DNA from: Scalesia atractyloides
Lineage: Eukaryota > Streptophyta > Magnoliopsida > Asterales > Asteraceae
Reading direction: 5' to 3'
Assembly (NCBI GenBank): GCA_947069175.1
Contig: CAMTDV010000012.1
Location: 41,262,341-41,326,340 of the forward strand
Length of the DNA: 64,000 bases
Part shown: positions 32,261 through 44,485 of the stretch, in pieces
Layout of the letters: each line of letters begins with the position of its first letter
Position numbering within the stretch: the first letter of the stretch is position 1
Notes under the pieces: generated by a model
Databases searched by the model: none
Told to the model about the DNA's origin: nothing
What the model saw: the letters and a program-made list of their open reading frames with translations, nothing else
Translations under genes and position numbers: made by a program

Positions 32261-32769
32261 TTGTCAATATACGAGTCATCTAGACCTATTGTTATGGAAG
32301 TAGAAAGCTATGTTATATATGTTATATCTATAATATTTAACTTTGTTTTCAGTTATTCGATTACTTGATGATTGTTTGTGTTAAATCGACGTGTATTAAA
32401 TTTAAATATTATATTTTTTTTAAAAAGATACAATGTAAAAAACAATTAAATATATAAACGATTGAAAAAGATAACTCACTTTTTATACAATAAACAAAAA
32501 TTTTTAAAAATCTAAAATTACTCCACAAAAAAAATCAACCTCCAAGAACAACCAATTTACCCTATCAAAACACCATTTTTTTCAACCTCCAACAACAGCA
32601 ACCAATCTACCCCACCAAAACACCCCTTTTCCAACTAAAAAAAACAAGTTCGTAAATAGGTCGTCTAGGTCTAGACGGCCGGTCTAAACACATATTGTGC
32701 GCCCTGCCAGGTACCTGCTGACTCCTAAAAATCAGTGCCTATACGTGGCGTCTAGGCCTAGACAACCTG

Positions 32770-32817
32770 TCTAGAGCTTAAGGGTGTCCAAATAGTGGTG
32801 TGTGAATAGATTGAGCC
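32770..32817 (-). repeat. Right terminal inverted repeat of the MULE
   Basis: Read on the minus strand it starts GGCTCAATCTATTCACACAC and continues to GGACACCCTTAAG, matching the left end. TTTTGGAT follows at 32818-32825. Confidence 0.8.
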
Positions 32818-32825
32818 TTTTGGAT
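32818..32825. other. Target-site duplication TTTTGGAT, right copy (MULE)
   Basis: Exact copy of 27405-27412. Confidence 0.8.
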
Positions 32826-35401
32826 TTAAAAATTTAGGATGATAATAGTTCATATGTATATGACATGATTAGACAGTATTCTGGAAATGTCTTTTCTTTG
32901 ACTAAATGGTAGGTCAAAATTCAAATGTATCAATTGGAGTAAATGGCAAGACTTAGATTATCGTGTTATAATTAAGTGAGTGATGCGTCTTTGTTTTTGT
33001 GGTTGAGCTTTACAGCTTTTTGCTAGCTCGTTCTTTCTATATAAAAGTTCGTCGTTTCAAAAAAAAGAAAATATGAGACACGATTAGACCTGTTTACTGA
33101 AAAGTACACTACATATTTTTTTTACTTTTAAAAAATAAATAAAATTAGGATGCTACAATCTATCATTTCTTCTTTTTGGTGCATAAAACATACAATTGTG
33201 TTTAGATATAAAGATAAAGTAGTTAAACGAGTCGTATTCATGTTTAATAGTTGTATTATTCGCGTCATTAGAGATCTGTTAAACACGATAAGACACAATT
33301 TGCAAGCCCTAGACAAAATCATCAAATTCCCACGAAATTATTGGTGATTATTTTGTTACGAATGATTTAGGCGAAGGTTCTCGTTTTGTTCTCGCTACGG
33401 CTAAATGAAGTTCTACATCGATTATATGAAGTTGTAGGTAGATTGGATTCAAGTTTGTTCTCTATCATTGCATCATTACGTAGGAGAAAATGGTAATGGC
33501 AGACTCTTTAGATTAAGCGACACTGGTAGGGGACATGAAGGTGATAGTGGTGACCTCCATCACTCTGCACTTGTCGTAGACAATATCGTTGCAACCAAAC
33601 ATTTGTTTGATTCTTGTTCTTACATTTTGTTTGTTCTTTTCTAATTCTAGTTTTTCGACTTCATGTTAGTGTATACATCCCTGCTATAAAAAAGATTATT
33701 ATAGTGATGTTAAAGATCCAAATATGTAGGTTAAATGTTATTACAAGTCATAGCTCAACAAGAGAAAAATCAAACATTAGTAAGATCAAATGATGAATCA
33801 ACATTAGCATGGAGGGCCCATTGTTCGACCATGGATCATCCGCCACCTTCTGTCCACTATAGACCACCCAATGCTCAAGCAATAGGACCAAGGTTGCAAT
33901 CAAGATGGAATCGTGAAGTATTTGTATCGTTTCTTGTCAATTTTTCAAAATTGAGTTTATTTGAAAGAAGCCAAAACATCTATGGATTGCTAGTTCATTA
34001 TTTTGATTCTTACATTGATAATTGTTTGATCATAAAACAAACCTTTTTTAACCATTCTACTTGACTCGACCGTGGAATGACCATACAGGCTTTGGTCAGT
34101 CTTCTCCTTCTCTTTCCTCTTGGGTATATAAGCATCTCACTCTCCAACATTTTAACCAACATTAACCAACATCTGACACATTTATAACCAAAATAATTTT
34201 TAAATTCCTAAGTGATTATATCAATTCAGTCTTATCCTCAAGATTAAAAAAACAAGAGTAGGAGTGTTTGTTGAACTTTTATCATTATATGCAAACTTTG
34301 GAGAGGTGAATCATAGTAAGAATATAAGAGAGTTATAATAAACATTATCACTACCTATTTAGTGAGACGTAGAAGGGGTAATCACTACCTTATTAGTAGG
34401 ACATCAAAAGATTTATCACTACTCGTCTAGTGAGAAGTTGAATGGTTCATCAGTACTTGATTGATGCAACGATTTATAAAAATGATCACTACCTGATTGA
34501 TGCAAGGATCAATAAAAATGATCACTAACTTGCTTAATGAGAAATTTGATAATGAAAATAAACTCATGGTAGATACCAAAAGTACACGAAAGGTGGGTTT
34601 ATTAACATGCACTCAAACCATAGTAAATCTTTGCAACTTTCTGTTTTATTTCTCTTCCACCTTATTTACCACATTATTGATTTCAAAACAACAAGGATTT
34701 TTTGACAAATATTATTGAAATATATGTTTGTATAAATACGAAGTAATTATTTTTAAAACAAACTATTCCACCCCCTCTAGGTTTCTGCAGTTCGTTTTGT
34801 TTATTCCTTGAAGGTTTCAACTAGTTTTTCGATCTCAGTGGAGGAACACGTTGTGAAAGGTGAAGAATGAAAGTATTTTGGAAATGTTTATATTTCATCG
34901 GAAGGTTTAGAATTCCATCACATGTGTGTGGGGATGTTGAAATTTATTTGGTTGTTGGAATGTTATCCAATTCATTTTGAGAGAATTTATCCGGATTCAA
35001 AACCCCTTGAATTCCACGAATTATAGATTTATATGATGTCAAATGTAAAGCTAAACATTGTGGTAACACGCTCATTCATATTTATATTATCAATTTAACA
35101 ATTTTTGTATGTAGTTCTCAACCTTCACACAAACTTATATATAAGCAACTTATATATAAGCATGTTCATTGAGTCGAATAACGAATTTTTAAATTAATTG
35201 AATCGATTTTTTCGCATATTTTTTTCTTGAATTCGAAATCCATTAAAAAGTGGTCAATTTTATTGAATTCGTATTCGAATTGAAATGCCAATTTGAATTT
35301 GATTAAAAACTAGAATTGGATTTGGATAAATACGAAAAAAATCGTTCTAATTCAAATTCAATTAAAATATATAAATTCACTACGGGCTCGGTAATGAGCT
35401 A

Positions 35402-35645
35402 GGGTTTGTTTGATATGGAGTAATAGAATGGACGAGTGAATGGACAATGGAATGAAATGAATCATTCCATTGTAATTTTTGGTTACTTATTATGAATATA
35501 ATGAATTATTACTTTGTACAATTTGATAGAAAAAAAAACGAAATAACAAAACACAATTGTGTTAAAATGACAACATTATAACAACAACAATAATAATAAT
35601 ATATTAATGATAAAAAATTAATAATAAATTTTTTTATATATATTA

Positions 35646-35686
<41 letters not shown>

Positions 35687-35814
35687 TATTTCTTTCCTTC
35701 CTTGAATAAATGAAAAAAAAACACCCTTTACTAAGAAATGGAAATTACTATATTTGGAATGAGTTATATTAATAATCCATTCCATTTCACATTCTATTCT
35801 TTTATACCCAACGC
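35402..35814. mobile_element. Possible MITE (ends like GGGTTTGTTTGATA / TTGGGTATAAAAGAATAG)
   Basis: The left end 'GGGTTTGTTTGATATGGAGT' with AATAGAATGG is partly matched in inverted orientation by the right end (TTGGGTATAAAAGAATAGAAT), with shared 'AATGGAATG' blocks inward on both sides. A long (AAT)n tract lies in the middle. The match is imperfect. Confidence 0.4.
35646..35690. repeat. (AAT)n microsatellite
   Basis: About 14 AAT units with shorter ATA/AAT runs around 35586-35645. A second (TA)n tract lies at 35857-35881. Confidence 0.95.
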
Positions 35815-36118
35815 ATTAATTTAAGCTATAGTCCAAAATTAAAGTTGTATGTGTATTATATATATATATATATATATATAGTGGAGAGTTCAAATGAGAA
35901 GAAAAATTTTGTAAGAATAAAAAGAATAACTTTTAAATCAATAGAAATTCTCCATTTACTTCATATAATGTGTCTATTTAATATTATGAAAAAAAGGCAT
36001 ATAGGTAAATCTATAATTGTCATTAATTAGCTATAAATTCGTATTCGGTTTACTGGACTCGAACTCGAATTTGAATCAAACCGAATTGAGTCAAATTTTA
36101 AATTTTCGAATCCGACTT

Positions 36119-36309
36119 ATATAAAAGGGCGGTTAAGAGAGAGAGGGAAGGAGAGAGACTGTATGAAGCGTAGGTAGGACTGAAGATATTACATGTGTAC
36201 ATTTAATTCTGAGTACCGCTACTTATATAGGGACGGTTAAGAGAGAGAGATAGAAAGACTGTATGAAGCGTAGGAAAAAGTAAAGATATTATATGTGTAC
36301 ATTTAGTGA
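36119..36309. repeat. ~100-bp tandem duplication
   Basis: 'ataaaagggcggttaagaga' ... 'ctgtatgaagcgtagg' ... 'gtgtacattta' at 36119-36210 repeats as 'atatagggacggttaagaga' ... at 36220-36305 with about 10-15% differences. A weaker duplication ('gatgacaactggaggttaa' / 'catgacaactgaaggttaa') follows at about 36950-37090. Confidence 0.85.
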
Positions 36310-37260
36310 GTTTAGAAATGAGGATCGTTCCATCCATTTAATTACAGTGTGTTGGATGCAACATTGTAATCGCAAAGTTCATTTATACATATATACATGA
36401 GACCATTAAAAATTTTAAAATTAGATGGATTGTTGCTCTTATTGTATGATCGTTGGATCAATTCGGGACGAATGGTTGTAATACTTCTTTTTTTCATTAT
36501 TGCTATTAACAGTGAAATCAGTGCCCTATATGTGTGTGTGGTAATATGATAATTAAAGAGAACATAGTTTGGAATTTATGGTATATTTTTTTAGAGAATC
36601 ATATTAAAGACATCATAGATTAAAAAGATTGTTGAAAAGTATTTTAAATAAAAGGTCGAACTTGGCAACTACAATTTCCACTTTCTTCGTATCGTCATAT
36701 TTAATTTTGTGTTAATTACAATCTTACGACTATCCAAATTCAAAATTTAGTATGATGATGGTCCAGATTAGTTGAAGTGGTGTATTTTCAACAACCTAAA
36801 GAGAGAACAATGTGAATATAAGAAATTGAAGGCAAAGTTTACTAGAAGGCTTACGTCTTGGATGAATAGGTTATTTACTTTCTACATGAATACGTTATTA
36901 AAGTTTTCTAGCGATTCAATCACCTAGGTAAGCCATCTTCCACTTTAATCCTGATGACAACTGGAGGTTAAATTTTGGTAAAAATAGCGATGTTGATCAA
37001 AAATAACCACAAAAGTAATTTGACTATAGTCACTATTTGATTTGCATGACAACTGAAGGTTAATTTTGGTAAAAATTTAGTAGTTTTGACCAAAACTAAC
37101 CATAAGGGAAAATTGATGAATTGACTGATAATAATAGTCTTAACTTATCCTTTATGCTTTCAGGAGTATTTCAAACTTAAAATTGATACCGAAGATGATC
37201 AAACTTATTTTGGTGAATTAGGACACAAGTGTTTCAAATTTAAAATTGATACTGAATGAA

Positions 37261-38426
37261 GGGTATGGTTCTAAACCCTCCACGGGCTGCAACTAAAGTC
37301 CCACACATGACCATACGTACACTTAGACCAAAAAACAACCAACTGGCCACAACAACTCCTCGCGGGGCACTCCCGCAGGCGTGATATTTTGCCAACACGG
37401 AGGATAACGAATAGTACTAGATGTAAGGGACCTACAACCAATCAACGCTCACCAAGCACTGTACCGAAAGATGCCCACGATGTGCCATTGTGCAGGGCAC
37501 AAAAGGTATAGTTGGCGGCGAGTGTGGCCAATCATAACATGCCATTTCACCATCCTCAACCTCCACTAACGGCCAATGGCATACGACACAAGTACACCCA
37601 AAAAGTGACGTGTAGCAAATCACGGCTCGCGGGCGTACTCCCACCTCTACGGGCACTAACTGCCACGACAGAGGGACCAAATGAATCAATCAGCCTTCAT
37701 TCTCTCCAACATCTCAACTATAAATACCACAATTCTCCAAAGGTTTAAGGATTCCGATCCTACTCTCTACACTCTCACTATATACTGTGCTCTCTCTCTC
37801 TCTCCCCTAGAAAGAACAACACTTATTTTCACGCCAGAGGTGGTACGAGAAGAACCCCACCTCTCATTCTTGTAACTAGTCTCACGGTGTTTTGCTAAAG
37901 GGCCGAATCCACTACACGCTGGATGGGTTACTTGCTGGAACTTGTCTTTGGGAAACCTAACTATTACAAGGCCCATGCCCATGCACGACACGCAGGCTGG
38001 CGATCCGTCGCCTTCGTACATCTCGCACCATCGTTCCCAGTCCCCTCAAACAAGTCCTATAGTTTATCCACAACTTCACAGCGCTAGAATAGTCTAGAAA
38101 CCACTACAGGGATAGAAAACTCAAGGTTGTCGTAATTTTCTTGCCTGGCTACGTACGCGGACGTACAGTCTTCCATGTGCAGATTGATGTCTTTTTCCGT
38201 AAGCCCTTACCGCACATATGACACATCCTCACCGTAGACATCCTTGCGGCCACTCCTTTAAGCAACCTTTGTTAACTCTACAACACATGAAGTTAACTCA
38301 GGCGCCGAGCAAATGCTCTCTTCAGCCTACAACAAAGATAACCAAGTTATAAACAAATAAAAGATGCAAGCAACAGGCATAAAAATAATAAAAGGAACTA
38401 ACATGAGGGATGTCGCATTCTAACAA
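37261..38426. other. LTR-like or promoter-like segment, GC-richer than its surroundings
   Basis: The base composition changes sharply at about 37260. On the plus strand a TATA box (CTATAAATACC near 37720) is followed by a CT tract (37789-37804) and Pro/His-type low-complexity reading frames. This resembles the U3-R part of a plant LTR, but no matching second copy or primer site was found. No gene is seen. Confidence 0.4.
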
Positions 38427-41074
38427 CTACTTGGCACTTAGCACCTCAACCAGATCTTCTGCATCCGCATAGTCTACCCGCACCTTCTCAATCTCAGTCT
38501 TTGCAACTGTGTTCTTCTCCTCGAGCTCATTGGCATAGTTAATAGCTGCTCCCTCTTCAACCTCAAGATCAACAATATGTTGGTCCAACAAAGGCAACCA
38601 CAAGCTCTTCCCCCTAGCCTCTAAGGATTTAGTAAATTTCAAATATTGTTGGCCGGCCACATCCCGTTCTGCTTGATACTTGAATGCTTGGTCACGTGCA
38701 AAATTAAAAGCATCATTTTGTTTCTTGCATGCGACTTCCCAGTCCTTCTGTTTTTTCTTTCGTTAAGGGCCACAACGTCCGCTAACTTCTTTTGAGCATA
38801 TGCACACTCCCACATCAAAGTTTTGTTCTCAACATTCTTGACCCACTTAAAAAGCTCAAATATTTTTCTCAAACTTATCCCACTCATCCATCATGATTTT
38901 CCATTCTCGGGTTATCTCGGAAACGGTTGATATAGAGTTAGCGACCCCGTTAACATAATCGGCATAAACAACACTGCAGGGGCGCCTCTCTGAAACATGC
39001 GTTAGGCTAGTGGGAGGGCAGAGGTCAGGAATTCATGACGAGTGTCTATTGAATAAAATTGGGATCTTTGTGTTAAATTCCAATGTGGGCGGTGCAGCAA
39101 CGGGTCACATTTTGCATTGTAAGCCCCATAATACTACTCCGCGCTCTCAACACCGCCTTCTAGATTCTCCTCAACAATATGTCTCTCCAAGGTATCCTAC
39201 TCGGCCATCTCCTGTTCCTCGCTCCCCCCACAATATTTTTCACCTTTACACAGGTTTTAGAATGAGGTGGAGGGGGCAAGATATCCTTTAGCAGAGGCGG
39301 GAGAGGCAGATCATCCTTAGGCGGATGTGGGGAATATGTGACTGTAACCTTGGGATTAACATTCCCATCAAGACGGGCCCCCTGCCACTTTTCTTCCCAC
39401 TGCTTTGATCTGTTTAATACAAGGCAAAATTAGCATAAGTTCAAGAGATGAAGACATGTAAATAGCAAGCAAGCAGAATTACACATACCTAGGGAAGTAA
39501 CCTATGTGTTGGCGAGCATGTCAGATAGCCTTTCCTTCTTCCGCATAGGCTTAAAAGTTGTAAGATCAACAATGCTCTCGAACTCTACAGGCTCATCTAC
39601 TTGTTTCATCATGCACCACTACTTGGCGTTTCGACTTTTTCTTTAATTCATCTAGCTTCCTCTGCTGGGCCTAAACATGTGTGGGCACTGAAGGTGGTCC
39701 TAAAGGTGGCACCACCACCTGATTTCCAATCACCACCTTATCAGCACCTTCACCACCGGTTGCACCACCGCCGAGAGTGGGGTCTTTCTCATACACCAAA
39801 ACATAATCATCATCATTTTTCTTCCTTTTCTTGGACTTACGGTCCTTGTATCAGCTCTTATCTCCGTCTCCCTCAAATTGCCGCCACCCTGCGCGACAAC
39901 AGATAACAAGGGCATCAGAGAACTGCCTGCACTACTCGTGGCCTTTGGGCGTGAACTATCGCAAGAGCTACCACTACTTTTCTTTCCGCCATTACTACTA
40001 CTCATAAAGCGAGGGATTTGAACCCCACTAGAGGAGGCAACCAATTCCTCACACAAGAGGATCAAATTTTCATCCCCAACGGGGTTCACAACAGTGAAGG
40101 GTTTGCAACTATAACCGGTCCGCACCTGTAGTAGTGGCAGGTTGTTTTGCACGCTCAGTCAGGCTCAGAACGAGGAACTAGTCATCTACTTCTTCCAACC
40201 AAGACGTCTCGCCCTCCCGCAACTCGATCACATCTATCTTCCCAAGCTCTTTATCCAAAAGAACATTGTAAACACTTGACACTACAACAAAAATGGAACA
40301 CTTTATCAGCCGTAAAGAAACAAGTCTGTGACGAAGGAGACAGATTTACAACCTTACCAAGCCTTCATGTGTGTAGACTGGTGCTTACCTCTCCTTCTTT
40401 GGGCTATATGTCATGCTCATTCCACCGCCACCAGCGCGGACTCCGGAATCTGTCTCATTGGCGAGGGGCGGGAGCAAACGTTAAATACCGCTTTTGTTTC
40501 TCAAACAATTACGTTATATTTCGGGATCTTCAAATTCGGAAGGTCATTTGTGTGGGGATCACCGCCGAGCGTATGTAGAAAAACTTGTACATCCAGTTAC
40601 GCAAGCTTCATGGGGGATCTAACTTTATCGCACAACACCCAAGCGATGGACAAACGAATAAAATCAATAATGTAAGTCATTTTATAAAAACATTGAAGAT
40701 TTCCCACGATGGGTTATTCTATGTGACTTGTAGCAAAACTCGAAGTGAGTGACACATGCGATACTAAGCGAGTGAACTGGGAGATACGAATCCCATAGAC
40801 ACCAACAGACTCGAAACAAACTTCATGTCAGGAAGCCGGAAGTTCCCCTCGTAATAGAATCAATGTTCAAGACCATCATACCCGACGGTGGCTTTGTAGC
40901 CGCACTCCCCTGGTTGGGATAAATAGCACCGCATTCCAATGGGAACTTTATGTCCCGACATAGTTCTTCGAACTTGTTATAATTCCAATTTATCTTTATA
41001 TGCGTCGTAGTAAGAGGCAGGGCCTTCTTCCCTTTTTTCTTGCCACCTTGCTATACTTGCAAAGAACTCGACAT
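38427..41074 (-). pseudogene. Gypsy-associated 'putative transposase' type ORF1 (Transposase_28-like), broken
   Basis: The minus strand starts near the ATG at 41074. Basic residues are followed by 'FEELCRDIKFPLECGAIYP', 'SAATKPPSGMM' and, in another frame, 'EGNFRLPDMKFVSS'. These resemble the N-terminal domain that Pfam calls 'putative gypsy type transposon' (PF04195). The middle (40152-39730) is Ser/Gly-rich. The C-terminal part (38887-38427) is a long coiled-coil with 'YAQKKLADVVALNE', 'GQQYLKFTKSLEARGKSLW' and 'ELEEKNTVAKTEIEKVRVDY'. Several frames are used, so it is a pseudogene. The function of this protein family is unknown despite the name. Confidence 0.6.
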
Positions 41075-41251
41075 GCTTTTCGAAGGTTTATGGTAAATTT
41101 CTGGGAAATCTTGATGATACTCAAGAGCATATTGAAGATCTTTAAACAGATTCGAGAGGAAAAAGATGAGAAGGAAAAGAAACAGTGAGAGAAATGATCG
41201 CCTTTCTACTATTTATTCCCATCGCATTTATTTTAGGAAACTTCTTGTAAG

Positions 41252-41907
41252 TGTTGAAGAAAAATCTGATCATTCTGATTAATTTGGAAGATGACAAAAT
41301 CAACAAGTCCTTAAGAAAGAAGATACAAGACAACATAACAAAAGAAAGATAAACATCATCTTTAACAAGCATTAGAAATAATCACAATCAAGAAATGATG
41401 ATCAGAAAAGACCAATCTGATGTATCTGATGAAATCTAGGATTTATCATCAGACCAGGTAAATCTTGATCATCAGAAGTCTGATGGAGCAACTTGTCAAG
41501 GAGATAAGGTTCTACATGAACTCCTAACTAGCAAGTGGACTTGATCAGATTCAATGAATATACCAAAAAGCTACTTCACATAGTCAAGTGCATGAATAAA
41601 CAAATGTTTATTCATGCCTTACATTCTCTATAAATAGAGAACATAACTCCGAAGGGAAATTGAGTCAAGCTTAGCATTTATCACATACTACAAAAACTCC
41701 ACTGCCCTCATCATAGAATTCTTCCAATATTTGTTTGTAATAGTCAATAACCTCACAATCACCATGTAAGCTTTTCAAAGTGATATAAAGTTGAAAATTC
41801 TGTATTGTGTCTTTTGAAAGTTTGATTTCTAGTTTTGCACATTATTTTCATATTTGTTGAAATCACTTGCCATGTTTAGGATAAAACATTGTTATCTAGG
41901 ATCAACA
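41252..41907 (+). repeat. 5' LTR of copia element A
   Basis: About 656 bp, TGTTGAAG...ATCAACA, followed by a weak primer-site match (TTGATATTAGCG against TTGGTATCAGAGC). A TATAAATA box lies at 41629-41636 inside the palindrome TCTCTATAAATAGAGA. The 3' end is inferred from the primer-site match. Confidence 0.7.
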
Positions 41908-42385
41908 GTTGATATTAGCGTAGATTGAATAAGCTCTTTTTATATGATCAACTGCTCAAGTATCTCCTTTTGATACTGTCTTTTCAAAACTTCACTTTTA
42001 TCTAAAAATGGCAAACTTTCAAACATGGAACAATGCTTTCAACATCGGGTCTATGTCAAAGCCTCCGACTTTGGTCAGAGCGGAGTACCCCCAATGGAGA
42101 ATCAGGATGATCAATTTCCTTAACGGACATGATCGAGCTCTGTTTCAATCCATTGAAAGAAGCCCACATATTCCACATTGTTGAAATTCTAGCTGTTCCA
42201 GCATTTGATTAAACACCAGCAATACCTGTCTCTTAGTCTTAAAAACAAGAAAGAAACTGGAGCAAAGAGGATAAGGATTTGGTGGAAGCTGATGAAAGGG
42301 CCAAATCACTCTTGATAATGGCAATTCCAAATGACATATTTTCTCAAGTAGATGCTTGTGCATCTGCAAAAAAATGTGGAATCAG
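41307..42385 (+). repeat. LTR-gag tandem array, unit 1
   Basis: Runs from GTCCTTAAGAAAGA in the LTR to ...ATGTGGAATCAG in gag. It keeps a 29-bp stretch of LTR that the other units lack. The gag start ATG is at 42008 and opens a 58-codon frame (MANFQTWNNAFNIGSM...) ending TGA at 42184. Confidence 0.9.
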
Positions 42386-43438
42386 GTCCTTAAGAAAGAT
42401 AAACATCATCTTTAACAAGCATTAGAAATGATCACAATCAAGAAAATGATGATCAGAAAAGACCAATCTGATGTATCTGATGATAAATCTAGGATTTATC
42501 ATCAGACCAGGTAAATCTTGATCATCAGAAGTCTGATGGAGCAACTTGTCAAGGAGATAAGGTTCTACATGAACTCCTAAGTAGCAAGTGGACTTGATCA
42601 GATTCAATGAATATACCAAAAAGCTACTTCACATAGTCAAGTTCATGAATAAACAAATCTTTATTCATGCCTTACATTCTCTATAAATAGAGAACATAAC
42701 TCCGAAGGGAAATTGAGTCAAGCTTAGCATATATCACATACTACAAAAACTCCACTGCCCTCATCACAGAATTCTTTCAGTATTTGTTTGTAATAGTAAA
42801 TAACCTCACAATCACCATGTAAGCTTTTCAAAGTGATATAAAGTTGAAAATTCTGTATTGTGTCTTTTGAAAGTTTGATTTCTAGTTTCGCACATTATTT
42901 TCATATTTGTTGAAATCACTTGCCATGTTTAGATAAAACATTGTTATCTAGGATCAACAGTTGATATTAGCGTAGATTGAATAAGCTCTTTTTATATGAT
43001 CAACTGCTCAAGTATCTCCTTTTGATACTGTCTTTTCAAAACTTCACTTTTATCTAAAAATGGCAAACTTTCAAACATGGAACAATGCTTTCAACATCGG
43101 GTCTATGTCAAAGCCTCCGACTTTGGTCAGAGCGGAGTACCCCCAATGGAGAATCAGGATGATCAATTTCCTTAACGGACATGATCGAGCTCTGTTTCAA
43201 TCCATTGAAAGAAGCCCACATATTCCACATTGTTGAAATTCTAGCTGTTCCAGCATTTGATTAAACACCAGCAATACCTGTCTCTTAGTCTTAAAAACAA
43301 GAAAGAAACTGGAGCAAAGAGGATAAGGATTTGGTGGAAGCTGATGAAAGGGCCAAATCACTCTTGATAATGGCAATTCCAAATGACATATTTTCTCAAG
43401 TAGATGCTTGTGCATCTGCAAAAAAAATGTGGAATCAG
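42386..43438 (+). repeat. LTR-gag tandem array, unit 2
   Basis: A 1053-bp unit nearly identical to unit 1, with the LTR part starting at GTCCTTAAGAAAGATAAACA (29 bp deleted between two AAGAAAGA repeats). Gag ATG is at 43060, with the same stop after 58 codons. TATAAATA lies near 42682. Confidence 0.92.
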
Positions 43439-44485
43439 GTCCTTAAGAAAGATAAACATCATCTTTAACAAGCATTAGAAATGATCACAATCAAGAAATG
43501 ATGATCAGAAAAGACCAATCTGATGTATCTGATGATAAATCTAGGATTTATCATAGACCAGGTAAATCTTGATCATCAGTCTGATGGAGCAACTTGTATA
43601 GGAGATAGGGTTCTACATGAATTCCTAAGTAGCAAGTGGACTTGATCAGATTCAATGAATATACCAAAAAGCTACTTCACATAGTCAAGTTCATGAATAA
43701 ACAAATCTTTATTCATGCCTTACATTCTCTATAAATAGAGAACATAACTCCGAAGGGAAATTGAGTCAAGCTTAGCATATATCACATACTACAAAAACTC
43801 CACTGCCCTCATCACAGAATTCTTTCAGTATTTGTTAGTAATAGTAAATAACCTCACAATCACCATGTAAGCTTTTCAAAGTGATATAAAGTTGAAAGTT
43901 CTGTATTGTGTCTTTTGAAAGTTTGATTTCTAGTTTCGCACATTATTTTCATATTTGTTGAAATCACTTGCCATGTTTAGATAAAACATTGTTATCTAGG
44001 ATCAACAGTTGATATTAGCGTAGATTGAATAAGCTCTTTTTATATGATCAACTGCTCAAGTATCTCCTTTTGATACTGTCTTTTCAAAACTTCACTTTTA
44101 TCTAAAAATGGCAAACTTTCAAACATGGAACAATGCTTTCAACATCGGGTCTATGTCAAAGCCTCCGACTTTGGTCAGAGCGGAGTACCCCAATGGAGAA
44201 TCAGGATGATCAATTTCCTTAACGGACATGATCGAGCTCTGTTTCAATCCATTGAAAGAAGCCCACATATTCCACATTGTTGAAATTCTAGCTGTTCCAG
44301 CATTTGATTAAACACCAGCAATACCTGTCTCTTAGTCTTAAAAACAAGAAAGAAACTGGAGCAAAGAGGATAAGGATTTGGTGGAAGCTGATGAAAGGGC
44401 CAAATCACTCTTGATAATGGCAATTCCAAATGACATATTTTCTCAAGTAGATGCTTGTGCATCTGCAAAAAAAATGTGGAATCAG
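43439..44485 (+). repeat. LTR-gag tandem array, unit 3
   Basis: A 1047-bp unit. Gag ATG is at 44108. A one-base loss (GAGTACCCC instead of GAGTACCCCC) shifts the frame. TATAAATA lies near 43730. Confidence 0.92.

Larger units (their letters stand above)
27413..32817 (+). mobile_element. Mutator-like element (MULE) with transposase and OTU protease domain
   Basis: A 5.4-kb element with imperfect terminal inverted repeats (left GGGTCTACATATTCACACAC, right GGCTCAATCTATTCACACAC on the opposite strand). The repeats extend to a shared GACACCCTT block and are flanked by TTTTGGAT duplications. It encodes, on the plus strand, a MULE transposase in broken exons (28.0-30.0 kb) and an OTU-type cysteine protease region (30.4-30.9 kb). 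Arrays of a CGTCTAGGCCTAGACG palindrome fill both subterminal regions. From knowledge of plant genomes, MULE transposase-OTU combinations occur, sometimes annotated misleadingly as other enzymes. Frameshifts make this copy non-autonomous. Confidence 0.87.
32826..37260. other. AT-rich intergenic region, no gene recognised
   Basis: No convincing ORF or RNA gene is seen. The 109-codon ORF at 33735-34064 ('HYRPPNAQAIGPRLQSRWN') has no family I recognise. A TATATAAG box near 34126, followed by short 'atcactacct(g)attgatgcaa'-type repeats at 34340-34530, suggests a decayed LTR. A MITE-like element, microsatellites and two tandem duplications are listed separately. Confidence 0.55.

Noticed and set aside
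33735..34064. 109-codon ORF as a small host gene
   Set aside because: It has no recognisable domain and no splice or promoter context, and lies in AT-rich repeat-like DNA. Left as unassigned sequence.
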